From Phlegmacium glaucopus (taxonomy: Eukaryota > Basidiomycota > Agaricomycetes > Agaricales > Cortinariaceae), in the NCBI GenBank assembly GCA_015039465.1, contig MU130378.1, positions 1,120,570 to 1,184,569 of the forward strand: DNA of 64,000 bases, read 5' to 3'. A program made the translations under genes and the position numbers. The notes beneath the pieces were generated by a model, which worked only from the letters and a program-made list of their open reading frames with translations, ran no database searches and had not been told where the DNA came from. Shown one piece after another: positions 26,101 to 38,187 of this stretch. The stretch's first letter is position 1, and every line of letters starts with the position of its first letter.

Positions 26101-27617
26101 GGTACACTCCGGCCGACAAGATCAGAAGGGACAGCGATAGATGTTCCACGAGCCTGATCAAAATAAGTACGGTTTGGCGTTGTCCTTGTTCGGACAAGAG
26201 GTTTTGATTGTGTGACAGGAGTAATAAACTCTGCGAGAGGTAGAGGGGCTGTTATGGACCTTCCCAACAATGGAGCGCGGGCTGGGGTGATTGTATGATC
26301 CTCTTCTTCAGGGCAAGTAATATAACTGCTCAGACCCGGACTCGCAGCGTCATGGTCAGAGAGGTCGTCAGTATCTGTGTCATTCTCTGTATCCGTAGTG
26401 CTCAGAGCACCAGCCGACAAAGGGAGTACGGGAGTGGGAGGATAGACTGGCGTTGTCGCAACTTTGGCAAGCAAAGGCTCAACCAATGCTTTCCATGGAC
26501 CTTGGAAAGGATTGCCATCTACGCATAAGGTTTGCAAGGCAGGAAGCAGACAAAGCCAGCTGGGGAGCGCGTGTAATTTATTCCTACGAACGCTCAGGGT
26601 ATGGAGTTTATCCAGATCTGCGAGGGTTTCTGGTAACGTGCTGATGCCAGTCGAGTCCGCAATTAAAACACGCAGATTAATTAAATCGGCAAGGAAAACA
26701 GGGAGCACGCGCAACGGGTTCGACGCGACATTGAGTTCTTCAAGGTTTTCGCAGTCGGCTAACACTGGAGGTAGTGCACCAAGGAAGTTGGCAGAGATAT
26801 CCAAAGCGAGAAGACTGTATGATATTTGGGGTAACGAAGAGGTCAGAAATGCAGGGATTGCATTTGGAGTCGATGAAGATCCGATTAAAAGATGTGTTGT
26901 GCCTAACATATATTAAGATTTTTTGTGAACTGAGATTTATGAGTCAAAAAAAAGGTCAAAATACACACCTGGCTGAACTTGGAGCTGTACGATCGGAACG
27001 TTATCTCCCTGGATAATGAGACCGCGACCCTCTTCCGCCACAACGGCCGCAGATGTCCGTTCTTCATGCTTTTCCCCTAAATCTGGATCATTTACAGAGT
27101 CAGCAATTAGGCCATGTTCGTCATCTGTCTCTTCCTCTGACATCCCTATATCGTCCTTTTCTACAACCGCTTGCCAACTAACATCATAACTTGGTTTTGG
27201 GTTGAGCGAAGGAGGGAGGGGAGGGGGAGGAGAGACCTCATGAGCACCATTAGAAGTGATGCCATTTCCAAGGGATGAAGATCTTGAACGAATACTATTT
27301 GAATATGATTCAGACCATCGAGAAGGGTCTGGTGACCTGAAAGGACGACGAGAGAAGGATGTTGCAGGATCATTTGCCAACATTTGGACTAATGATTCTG
27401 GGTTAATTCCAAGAGCTTGGTGACTGTCTTCGTCGCCTGAAGCAATATGAACGTTGTTATAGTCCGAGTAAGGTAAGGTGTTTGTGGAGATTGCATATGC
27501 CGATGATCTGGTGGACGTTGAGGACGAGCCAGCCGACGACAATGGGGGTGGTGAATGATGAAGGGGGGGACGGAATGGATAAGGCTCAGGATAATGGGAG
27601 GGATCAGGCCAAGGCAT
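23172..27617 (-). CDS. LRR-RhoGEF(DH)-PH multidomain protein
   Basis: A Rho-family guanine-nucleotide exchange factor of roughly 1,300 residues, probably acting at the cell cortex in polarity. Order of parts: a Pro/Ser-rich N-terminus (27617-26969); about five leucine-rich repeats (LLALDISANFLGALPPVL, LEELNVASNPLRVLP, LHTLSVRRNKLHALP); a long Ser/Pro-rich disordered region; a DH domain beginning VIQEILKTERTYVAGLQELV and containing NLEGYLLLPVQRIPRYKLM; then a PH-like region (LTRVVRKAVVSFEA, LIGILCNDLLVLC, NKAILYFDAPSSSDALNWYRAIN) ending PASKA. Introns follow residues QVQP, EILK, SYI, YKLM, QPHR, VHGN and WYR. The partner GTPase (Rho1, Cdc42 or Rac) cannot be told. ELP4 lies just upstream on the same strand. 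Confidence 0.85.
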
Positions 27618-27711
27618 TTAGCAGGTCGACGAAGGGGTTACACTCAAGTTTAATATCACACAAAAAAAACATGTCAAAATATAGGTCCTCCTTTCAATTT
27701 CCACTTGTAAG

Positions 27712-29005
27712 CTAGAAGTCAATACCATCACTTTTAAAGATAACTTGTCTTCTCTCCTTCGTCTTCTTCTTCACCTCTTCCGTAGTACGTCGTTCGCCAA
27801 TGCCGCCCTCAATATCCAGGTGTAATCGCTCAAATACAACCCTCTTTCGTGTGCTTTTGAAACCAAGGTTATTTTCTCCACTAGAGGATAATCCACGCAA
27901 ACAAGAAAATCGATCGCTAGGCGCACTCAGCGTGTGAGGAGAAGGAACCGTGTGTATATGAACAAATCCATGATGCGATGGGAACATGTTCGAAAGTCCC
28001 AGGTTGCCTGAATTTCACTTATAAGTATCGCTTCGGTCAGGTTGCCTTGAAACCTGCCTGAAAACGCCGCTAGCGTGAGCGCAGCATCAGACACCCACCC
28101 AAGCTTCTGCGCCCACCCCACACCACCCCAAGATTCCGTTGAAATATATGGAGCAAGACTTATAGAAGCGCAAGCATGTCGGTGTTTACGCAGAGTGGAT
28201 TTAAGCCTATGCAAGAAGTGCAATATGCTCTAGTCCATTCAGTGAACATTATTTCCCATGAAATGTAAAAATCACCTGTGTTGTCACGTCCCCCCATACG
28301 GGGGATCCTAAAGAAGGGATGCAGACGCGTAAAGGTAGTGAACTATCAGCCTCAATAACTTTCGCAATTTCGTCCAAGATTACTGCCATAGAAAGCCTCC
28401 GCCGTTCAAGATCTAAAAATTGAATTTGGCTCGACTTGACGGCGTCATCGATTATTTCTTTTGGTATGCGACTTGAGAGCTCAAAGTTATGGCAAAATGT
28501 TTCTGGATTTCTGATATTTATTGTCAAATAACAACAAAATACAGGACGGGATCTAAACATACTGGTCCGTAGATTCTATAATCGGCTGGAACTGCTTCAT
28601 TTTCTCATACCTCCATGCGATCTTGACCTTTTGGGATAGGTTTGCCTTTTCCTCCTCGTCCGAGTCCTCGGACATACTTTTCTGAGTCGATGACCTTGAT
28701 ACAACCCACATGATATCTTTGGCAAAAGAATCAGGATCTTGTCCAACGATGTAAACCCTATGTCCATCGGCAAGTCCTTGGGCGGTGAAGTACTTTTGAA
28801 TCAATTCACCATATGATGAATGAACATCGGGAGCTGCCAAGAGCAATAGACATGACAGTGGCAGACCTCCGCCAAGAATATCATCTAGAGACGCAACACC
28901 TGTGGAGGTGATAATACTAATGTTCGAAGCTGAAGACGCCCGTGTTCCTGGATAAATAGTCACAGTCGTTTGCTTGCTGGCGCCTTTGCGTTTGAATGAT
29001 GACAT
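27712..29005 (-). CDS. ELP4: Elongator complex subunit 4
   Basis: A RecA-fold ATPase-like subunit of the Elp4-5-6 ring, part of Elongator, which modifies wobble uridines in tRNA. The N-terminus ASLDDILGGGLPLSCLLLLAAPD is the characteristic RecA-like start. It continues through GHRVYIVGQDPDSFAKDIMW, ETFCHNFELSSRIP, LRVCIPSLGSPVWGD, HACASISLAPYISTESWGG, MFPSHHGFVHIHTVPSPHT, and ENNLGFKSTRKRVVFERLHL, ending in a charged tail with GGIGERRTTEE. The intron 28057-28008 must begin with GC: it is the only join from FSG to NLGLSNMFP that keeps frame. It diverges from IMP1 with 91 bp between ATGs. Confidence 0.93.
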
Positions 29006-29096
29006 CTACGTTTTGAAGATTGTATTCTATTATTTATTTATTTATGTCACAACACGTACTCATGTTCAATTAATATTTTACACTTGGAGAACTTGA

Positions 29097-29717
29097 ATGG
29101 CTTCGTGGTTCACCCTCAAGGCAAGCCTGAGCCCGAGCCGCCTCAAAATTTTCAACGTTACTCTAGGGGCTTTCAAGGTGTCGTCTCCATCCCGATCCAC
29201 AACTAATTTTCGCGAACACCCTGTTAATCCCAGATTGCAAATGCCGCTTTTGCATTTCATCTATTTTATGAGTATGTTGGACAACCAGCCATAGTAAGTA
29301 CCACAAAATATCGCATCGCGCTATGTTTTTCATATTATTTCCACATAGATGTATGGACCCTCAATGTTGCCAACGTTGGCCGTAAGTGGAGAAGTTGTTA
29401 TTGAGGACTGTATATCCGTCCGCCTCAACCCGGAGAAATTACATCGCGGAGAGCTCATCATATTAAAGTCACCTCTTGATCCTCAACGCACCATTTGCAA
29501 ACGCATTATTGGACTTCCTGGTGACACTGTGTGTGTGGACCCTACTGGACGACTAGCGCCTTCAACGGAGCATGTGTTGGTGCCGAAAGGACACATATGG
29601 ATTAGTGGGGACAATGCCGCCGAGTCTCGGGATTCCCGCCTGTATGGTCCTGTCCCGATCGCTCTTGTTCACGGAAGGCTGTATGCAAGGGTGCGACAGT
29701 CGTTATTTACGGAATGA
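29097..29717 (+). CDS. IMP1: Mitochondrial inner membrane protease subunit 1
   Basis: A signal-peptidase-type serine/lysine protease that removes sorting signals of proteins facing the intermembrane space. Three exons (29097-29177, 29234-29293, 29349-29717) give exactly 170 codons. The catalytic serine is in GPSMLPT (residues about 50) and the catalytic lysine is in TICKRIIGLPGDTV. The third family box, GHIWISGDNAAESRDSR, is intact. The N-terminal helix AFAFHLFYEYVG is the expected membrane anchor. The longer unspliced frame from the same ATG (reaching 29294) is intron read-through. Confidence 0.93.
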
Positions 29718-29870
29718 ATGCATAAGGAATGACATTAATCAATAGGTTTGGCCCTGGAAAGATTTCACTGTCTTCCGAAACGCGACGACTTTTCTAGAGT
29801 GATCGCTGATCCCAAGGAGGATCTGTGTCCAATCCTTTTTACTGTCAATATTTTATTCTACACCCAGATG

Positions 29871-30850
29871 CTAGCGCGAAAAATTGACGGAATAACCTCC
29901 TTGTCCATTCGGCTCGAATTTGAAGTTGTCAGTTGATAAACCAAAATTACCTGTGCAGGATGAGCTCAGAGCGACAAGAGTAACCTGAGTAGCATACCTA
30001 ATAGACTATTCCCAAGACCTTTCAATTTATCCATCATTTCATCGGTTTCTTTTTTCTGGGCACTTTCCAAACGAGGTTTGAGCTGGTGCAATTTCCTTTT
30101 GATATCTGTGAGTTGCGATGGCGAAGTGACCAACTTCAAGAGGGAATTATAGTCTAAACATGCGTCAGATGAGAAGCTTATAGTCAGGACAAAAATCATC
30201 ACCTTCCTGAACAGCCGTCAAACTCGTCCACGTATTGATAGCGTCATTGGAGCTCGCACGTCTTTCAAGTGCTTTCGTGTACGTTGGATCATCTAATAGT
30301 GCTATGAAGCATATGAGGTTGATCATCGTCTTGTCAACATCAATTGGACAGTCCTACCTTGTGAACACGATTCAACGGCGGCTTTATGATCTCCCTCAAA
30401 GATGCTTCAAGTTGAATCATCCTATTTGCGGTATACCAAACATATTTGACTTACGAGCTTCACATGAGATGCACCGATATTTGCGTTCAATACCGCGCGC
30501 AATCGAGCACATTCCTTGTCTGATCCATTCTCAGTACTGGCAGGAGAAACAATTTCGATCGTGGATTCTTCAACATCCTTGGGTGGGTTCGAGGTAGAAA
30601 GATTAGTGCCCTCTGCTGCCTCAGAAGACGGTGGTGGACTGCTGGCCGCCGTAGAACCTGTTTCTGATTTTGATGATCTTTTCGGCAAGCAATTTAGACC
30701 TGACTGATAAGCTACGAGTGCTTCATTCCACTTCTTGGCGCGAAAGCACTCATTTCCTTCAGATTTCCGCTCATTCGCGATTTCTAGATAATCCTATATT
30801 AATAAATCAGTCGCTCTTGAATAAAGGTTCGCGAAGGAGCTTACATCCAT
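29871..30850 (-). CDS. TPR co-chaperone-like protein, TTC1 family
   Basis: A tetratricopeptide-repeat protein related to TTC1, whose relatives bind Hsp90/Hsp70 tails. TPR helices are visible in ERKSEGNECFRAKKWNEALVA, ARLRAVLNANIGASHVKLG, HKAAVESCSQALLDDPTYTK and ALERRASSNDAINTW. The C-terminal family signature LKGLGNSLLG joins NFGLSTDNFKFEPN across the last intron and ends GGYSVNFSR. A Ser/Pro/Glu-rich insert lies inside the first TPR. The start is uncertain: ATG 30850 leaves a six-base first exon (ATG GAT) spliced to 30793, and the true start may lie in another upstream exon. One intron seems to end in GAG. Confidence 0.8.
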
Positions 30851-31222
30851 GTGCGTTCTGCCTCTCGTCGATGGACCTTCAGTCAAAGTTGGAATTGATC
30901 AAGTGTGTTAGCAGATAAGATAACTTACATAAAACTGGACAAATATTAGCAATAAATACCTTGTAAATTGCGAAAATCATTTATAATTTAAACCTCGACG
31001 AACTTTTTGACAACATGGTCTGGGAAGTTATCTATCAGTTGTCGCCATAATACCCCCCCACCTCCTGAAGTTTGCGATGTGTCCAATAGTCGCCACAACT
31101 GTGTATTTTCGCGCAATCATTGATGGGTGGCAGTGCCATTGATTGGTTCCGGCTTCAGTTTTTAACATAATCGATTGTCGAAAAAATCCGCCATCCTGAC
31201 TCCCTCTCCACCTTTTAAAAAA
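30851..31222. promoter_or_regulatory. TTC1-like / LYS1 divergent promoter with Gcn4-like site
   Basis: The 372-bp gap separates two divergent genes. TGACTC at 31197-31202 is the core of the Gcn4/Cpc1 bZIP site (full consensus TGACTCA, here TGACTCC) and lies 21 bp before the LYS1 ATG. General amino-acid control of LYS1 would make sense, but a six-base match alone is weak. Confidence 0.4.
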
Positions 31223-32489
<1,267 letters not shown>

Positions 32490-32595
32490 TTACATACCTT
32501 GGTTACGAAAACCCTGTCATTGTTGCACAGTAATTAAGTCGGAGTTTGGTCCTTTTCTCTCCTTCCCCCTTCCTCGTGTGCTGGTCACTTCTTTA

Positions 32596-33773
32596 ATGGC
32601 TTGTCTTTCTTCCCCCATCCCTTTCATCTCAATATCCCCTGCCCCGCAGGAGGATCCAATTGTAGAGCCTTTCTCTCCCTTTTCTGCACTGGCTGCTCCA
32701 CAGGTTCAAAATGGTTTCAGGCTTTCCCATTTAACCCCACCACCCACGATCACTTCTTTCAGACGCTCCTTTTCCCCTTTACATCTGGTCCAAGCTGTTG
32801 GACAAGGTCTAGAGAGCCAGCAATTTCAACTTCTATTGGCAGCTAGTAAACAGAAAAATGTCTCTGGGTCCAACCAGAGCGCTGAATTCCGCAAGGAAGT
32901 CGCTATGAATGCTCATTACAATAGACATTGTATGTCTTTGTGTCATTAAATTGTTTTCGACTTATCGATCGATCTCATCTTTTAGCCCGACGTCGTGCTC
33001 TCTTCCTTTCTAAACTCAATGCGCCTCCCTGCCCTACAGCTATGATGACTCCCAAAACACCACCAGAGTCCCCCGCAATCTTCCACTACTCTCTTCCTTC
33101 CCCCGGACTCGAATCTCCTATGACCCTTTTTGAATCATGGGCAGACGACCATGCCAACGACGTTCCTCATACCTGGGTGGAACGTGTTGACTTCCGTCTG
33201 GTTGATGAGCAGCCCAAGCCCAAGCTACCGCTTAACCGCTCTTCTACCAAACCAACCCAGGGTGTACCTTCTCTTGACCAGATTTCTGCACGTTTAATCC
33301 CTCGTCCCGCCAAGTTGGAAGACGTTAAAATGGTCTGCGACGCCCCTGTCAATGAAGACTCGCCAAGACCATCCATAGGAATCGGTAGATTGAGATTGCC
33401 TTTGCGAACTCGGGCTATACCTCAATCTGACAATCAACAAGCAAAATCTACCCCTTGCAAGCCAACACCGCCCCCTCTGTCACTGGAGCCTCACGCAAAG
33501 ACTTCTGTCATTCCACAGTCTTGCTTGTCAACCACTTCTCAACTCACCGAGTCTAACCTAAATTCTTTGAATTCCCGAGATCAAAAGGCTTCCAACATGC
33601 TTTTTACATTAAGGAAACGCACGATGTCCTTAGAATTTAGATCGACTGGCGTTCAGGAAGAAGAGGTTCCTCCCAAGTTAAGATGGCGGCGTAGTGCTCC
33701 TGCAGACATGACCCCGCTCCAGGCACGTTCCGGATTCAAACATCCCGTCCTTACGTTGTCTGGTGGATTTTGA
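32596..33773 (+). CDS. Unknown Ser/Pro-rich protein, probably disordered
   Basis: Two exons (32596-32929 and 32986-33773) join in frame to exactly 374 codons. I do not recognise a family. The N-terminal part is Pro/Ser/Phe-rich, then a short charged, likely helical stretch spans the junction (AEFRKEVAMNAHYNRH, SRRRALFLSKLN). The rest is Pro/Ser-rich with several basic or SP/TP patches and ends KLRWRRSAPADMTP...SGGF. No signal peptide, membrane helix or enzyme motif is visible. Good codon continuity and a consensus intron support a real gene. Confidence 0.6.
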
Positions 33774-33995
33774 TCCTCAATTATTTTTTTGAATAGACTT
33801 CGCTTTCGCTTTCGTACCATGATAGTTCCTACATTCATCATTTTCATTGGTTGGGACCAGATCCGTTGGACGTTTCATAGTGCTTAAGTGAAGTTTTGAA
33901 CTCTAGCAATACATACATTTATTGAAATATACGTATTTACACATTCATTTTAAGCACCGGCGAGTCGCTTGTCTTGTCTGTATTTTATTTTTCTT
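33774..33995. other. Short convergent intergenic space
   Basis: 222 bp between the end of the Ser/Pro-rich gene and the end of IES1-A. Holds A/T-rich 3' sequence only. Confidence 0.45.
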
Positions 33996-35661
33996 TCAAG
34001 GGAAAGTAGGTTGTCTTTCGCGTATCCTCGTGATGACATTTAGCCGACGTGCTGAGAGGGATTAGTTTGGCTACAGATTTTATTTCACAAGCAAAAATCT
34101 TACAGTAATCAAGTCGAGCATGGTGGTCAGCAAATTCCTCATCTGAATCAACAAGGGGATCACTAGTGTTTGCTATGTGCCATGCGTCTGTTTAAAACAG
34201 TCAGATACGGAAGCAACCAAGTTACGAGCATAACTCACGCTGAAACATTGTGCGGTCTTGGTTTGAGTGTATTGGTTGGTAAACGGGAACTATCAATTTT
34301 TGAGTCGAAGTACGAGAGAATTGACCTGGGGTTACCTTTGGGTTGGGGTTTAGGCGGAGGCGCCTGCTGGCTGCTTGGAATATAATACAAAAAAGGTCTC
34401 TCAGTTCTGTTGGGGTCCGGTTGCTGGGAAAGTGGCCGGTGTGACATTTCAGGAGCGGTTTCTGAATACCACTCAATACTCGGTGTTTGGAGTCAAAATG
34501 TAAAAACGTACCTGTTACAAAGTGCGGTGCGCCGGTTTTGGTTTTTTTCTCCATCTCGATAGAGGAGACTAATTTTTGTAGAAAAAGGTTTCGTTGGTTG
34601 GACATCATATTTCCCCATTCGAGCTCTTCTGCCGTATCAACGTTTTCATTTTCGTATTGGGCTACTGTGAGTCGTCTTAAATTAGGAATTCTGCCTGGGT
34701 GTTTGGCGGAATAATAATCGTCGAATGGATTAGGCCCAGTGCAGCTTTCCAAGTAGTAGTACATCAGCCACAAAAAGGCCTGGCCGCGGTCGGCAGATGA
34801 CATGCGCTTGCTTTTATTCGGTAGAAATAGATCCAAGAAGTTCAGAGAACCATCAAAATGGACGCTAGCTAGTGGCTACTAGATGATTAACCATGTAAGC
34901 GGGAACGAGTATATAGTTGGACCTTACCGCAGCATGATTAGCCAGCACAAAGATTAGGTTGACAACACTGGTAGGAGGACATTGACCCAGTCTCTGTCAC
35001 AAGATTAAGTATTAGTATAAGCAGGTTGCGGGATTCTGTTACCCGTTTCTCCAAAACCTCTTCTGGAGTGGAAGGAGCAACGCCTTTGAGTTCCGAAGTG
35101 AGAAGAGCAGCTTTCAGACAATTTTTAATTCGAGGCGCATCTTGTGCATTTCCATCAGACTTCTGTAGTGAGGGGACTGGATGGTACGTCCTTAGTGCCG
35201 TTTTCATTTCGGGAAAAACTATGCAGCATGGTCATTAGTTGAGTAATCTGACCATAGATCACATGTATAATCTTACAGGCCATAGTGGTATTAATGCGCC
35301 CAACGTTTGTCAATAGCGATATTTTTGCGAATTCAATGCTGAACAAAGGCGTATCAAGCATTTTCTCCTTCAAGACCTTGGAACATTTATTGGAGTTATA
35401 CAAGGCTGAGATATAAAGGTCCCCGAATGACATCTTTGGCTGGTTTCCTACCGGATTTGGATTGGTGAAAACAACACTCGAGTTCCGGAATATGTAGTCC
35501 AATAGGTCAAACTGTACATCCTCGCGCGTCAATGGCTCTGCGTCATTGCGCTTGATAGGCAATGCTTTACGACTAAGATACCCGACTCTGCTAACGAGGT
35601 GGACAGATCAGGAAATAGAGAGTAACTGTTTGGTAAAGGTAGACAGACGGGGGTATTGCAT
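33996..35661 (-). CDS. IES1: INO80 complex subunit Ies1-like, copy A
   Basis: Fungal Ies1 is a subunit of the INO80 chromatin remodeller. The conserved core is complete: EPLTREDVQFDLLDYIF, SFGDLYISALYNSNKCSKV, TNVGRINTTMAFFPEMK, RTYHPVPSLQKSDGNAQDAP, PPTSVVNLIFVLANHAAPLA, SVHFDGSLNFLDLFLP, SSADRGQAFLWLMYYYLES. The C-terminal half is spliced from small exons: after HFVT, an exon ending PQPK, one reading VPVYQPIHSNQDRTMFQ, then HAWHIANTSDPLVDSDEEF with ADHHARLDY, and finally RRLNVITRIRERQPTFP with stop at 33996. The start is uncertain; ATG 35661 keeps frame across an intron ending near 35580, whereas ATG 35702 does not. A diverged copy lies at 42583-44424. Confidence 0.8.
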
Positions 35662-36148
35662 CAGTTGGCCAAGCTGGAGAGCTGTGTGGATTAGACGCCA
35701 TGATTGTTCCGGACAAAGGGACTATATGGGCACGAGGCAAGCAACTGAACGAGGAAATGGCACCCTGCAATGGTACCCGGTTACAAAAGAGTTTAGCGAA
35801 AGAGCACTCACGTGTAAAAATAATCCACCAAGTATACCTCTATCCGTGCCGTAAGGTCAAATTGAAACTAAATAGAACGTCTGGAAGGCAAAGAACGAAT
35901 CTGCAGGCTTTAAGACGGTTGTCAGGGGCAACACAAGATCTCCGATATTAAGGCTCGAGCAATTTAGACATATTTCAATAACATTTTCCAAGGGTACGCT
36001 TGTTTCAAGGAATAAAAGTCATGAGAGCGCTCGATAGAACAATCTTCTTGGCAAGTTATGTAATTGCTAGTGAGTCTTTGAAAAAATAATAATGGGTAAT
36101 TATGTCAGCCAGCCCAACTTGACACGTCCCAAGTCGCGACAACGTAAA
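35662..36148. other. Intergenic space between divergent IES1-A and TIM8
   Basis: 487 bp without a supported gene or repeat. An ATG at 35702 on the minus strand could belong to an alternative first exon of IES1-A, but it does not keep frame with any junction I can find. Confidence 0.4.
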
Positions 36149-36507
36149 ATGGCGGACAAGTTCGACGAAACAACTCAGGTATTGCGCACTTTTTACCAGA
36201 AGCATTCATCTGATAGTTGTCCAGAAAGAGTTGGCAGAATTCCTTGAAAGGCAACAAGCACAAGTACGCATGAGTCCGGCTTGCTGTTTTCTCATTGACC
36301 GTTGACTCTACTCCAAAGGCCAGGATGAGCTCCCAGATACAAACCTTCACCGTCCAATGTTGGGACAAATGCGTCACTGGCACTCCATCGACACGCTTTT
36401 CTCGCAGTGAAGAAACTTGCTTGGCGAATTGCGTCGAAAGATTCCTCGATACTAGTCTATTTATGGTGAAGCAGATCGAGGAGAAAAGAATTCAGTCCAG
36501 TAGATAA
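36149..36507 (+). CDS. TIM8: Small Tim protein Tim8
   Basis: A chaperone of the mitochondrial intermembrane space (Tim8-Tim13 complex) that escorts inner-membrane precursors. Three exons (36149-36178, 36225-36263, 36319-36507) give exactly 86 codons, 85 residues. The first two exons are too short to show as open frames. The twin CX3C motif is present as CWDKC and CLANC, followed by VERFLDTSLFMVKQ. N-terminal FDETTQKELAEFLERQQAQ matches the Tim8 helix. The second intron ends in AAG. It converges on the acyltransferase gene, with 58 bp between the stop codons. Confidence 0.92.
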
Positions 36508-36565
36508 TCCTCCCCTGATAGCATGTTGGTATACAAAATTCCACGTCCATATACACTCTAAAGTC

Positions 36566-38103
36566 CTACCCCCTCATTTTGCGCCATAAATACGCGATAC
36601 CCCCTGGCCAGAAGAAACAGAAGGCATCTAGAATCTCTCTCCTTCGGTGCAACTTCAACGGAATTTCGACGGTCGTCGTACCCGTCAAACCCGAATCAAA
36701 CAGGCCGGTCTTGAAGAATTTCTCCATTGATTCATCCTTCTCTGTCCACAATTTTCGTAACCAAGTGTCAAAAATGTCCTTCTCGTGATTGGGGATGTCA
36801 ACCTCCACAATATGCTTAGCCTTGGGGTCTGGTGTTTTAGCACCTGATGCACCCGCTAAGTCTCCGATTGGGACATTTCCAGCAACCTCAAACATTCTGA
36901 GATGTATATGGATCTCAGGGGGCGCTACCCCGTCGAAGAAGATGGACCTTAGGGTGTAATAGTCCTGCCCATAATGCATGGGTGGAATTCCTATAATTAA
37001 ATCAGCAATTGTGCTGCAAGACCTTTTTTCCAAAAAATAGCATACCAGGATATATCACAGTCATATCTAGCAAACGAAGGTCTGGGATTCTGGGGGACAG
37101 AGTTCGTAGGCTATAATGCAAGCCTGTGGATCTTGGCAGCAGTAAGTTTTTCATGTCTGACTATTTTGTACTAAGTCTTTCGTGAAACAATATGAATGGG
37201 AAAAAACCCTTACAATCCCCATCTTTTCTGCAAACTTCTTGCTTTGGGGGCGGGTATCCTTGCTTACAAGGGTCCCTTCGGGATATAACATGAAGCAAAG
37301 AGGCTTTCCTTCCCTTTCAGCTTCTCTGCCCAGAGATGCTAGGTCAGTGGCCAATTGTTGTCGATCGGAAGCCCAAGAACGAGCTAGGAAGATGAAGTTG
37401 AAAAATTGCATACCCTATTACAGAGTTTCATGAGCAATCATTGAGATAGTTTTAAGCACCCACCCAGCCAATAATCGGGACCCAACGAAGACTTTTCTTC
37501 AGAGTAATATAGACGTGGCGGTGAATGCCATGAGGACTCAGGAAGTAAGTGAGGCACCAGGCATACCACCAATCTGCATATATCTATAAAGGCATCAGCA
37601 CAGATAAGTCCAGCGTAACCTCATGTTTACTTGATGATTGGCAATTAGGACGAATTTCGTTGGAAAATCCAATGCAATGACCTTTCCGTTAGTATCTCTG
37701 ATAACATGACGATTGATTTGTTCCGGGGTAAAACGTCCTAGTCCTTCGGTTTCGAAAGTAATTCTGAGCTTGGTGGGTGCAAACCACTGGCACATGAGAA
37801 CTATCGAAACGAGGTAAATGCCGAGTTGACACTGGCTAGGCTAGAATATGACTACTTGCTTTGAAGACATCCAAAAGCGCCCTTAGTGTAACGAATTCCA
37901 GCATAATAGAGCTTCCTCGGCTCCTTGAAGGGTAGAATCCTCAGTGGTAGGAGGAAAATAAATTGGGAACCGTTGATCGTCAGGCATGCCAAGTTGAAAA
38001 GGATACAGAATACGACAGCTACGATAGTCCTAGCCCATGACCGTGGTGGGCGCTCGTTGATTCGAAGGGCGTGTAGTGGTGGTAGTGGGGAATCCAGCGA
38101 CAT
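36566..38103 (-). CDS. Lysophospholipid acyltransferase, LCLAT1/AGPAT-like
   Basis: A membrane acyltransferase (PlsC fold) adding an acyl chain to lysophospholipids, probably in the ER. The catalytic H-x4-D box is NHQIYADWWYAW and the glycerophosphate-binding box is LYPEGTLVSKDTRPQSKKFA. N-terminal TIVAVVFCILFNLACLTINGSQF is a transmembrane segment, and another hydrophobic stretch ends the protein. Five or more exons join: SFLPL...FGCLQ (to 37860), ILMCQWFAPTKL (from 37800), IYADWW, GMQFFNFIFLARSWASDR, SDMKNLLLPRSTGLHYSL and GIPPMHYGQDYYT. The first intron (37859-37801) needs a GC donor. I start at ATG 38103 (MSLDSPLPP); longer open frames upstream collide with the divergent gene. Confidence 0.88.
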
Positions 38104-38187
38104 GCCGTTAGTAAGCCTTATGTGGATCAGGTTATCATTTATGGATTGTCGGTCTCCGTAATTGTCACACAACCGATACTTTGCTTC

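Noticed and set aside
35546..35951. Open frames of 83-102 residues between IES1-A and TIM8
   Set aside because: They are antisense to IES1-A exon 1 or promoter DNA, with no recognisable domain.
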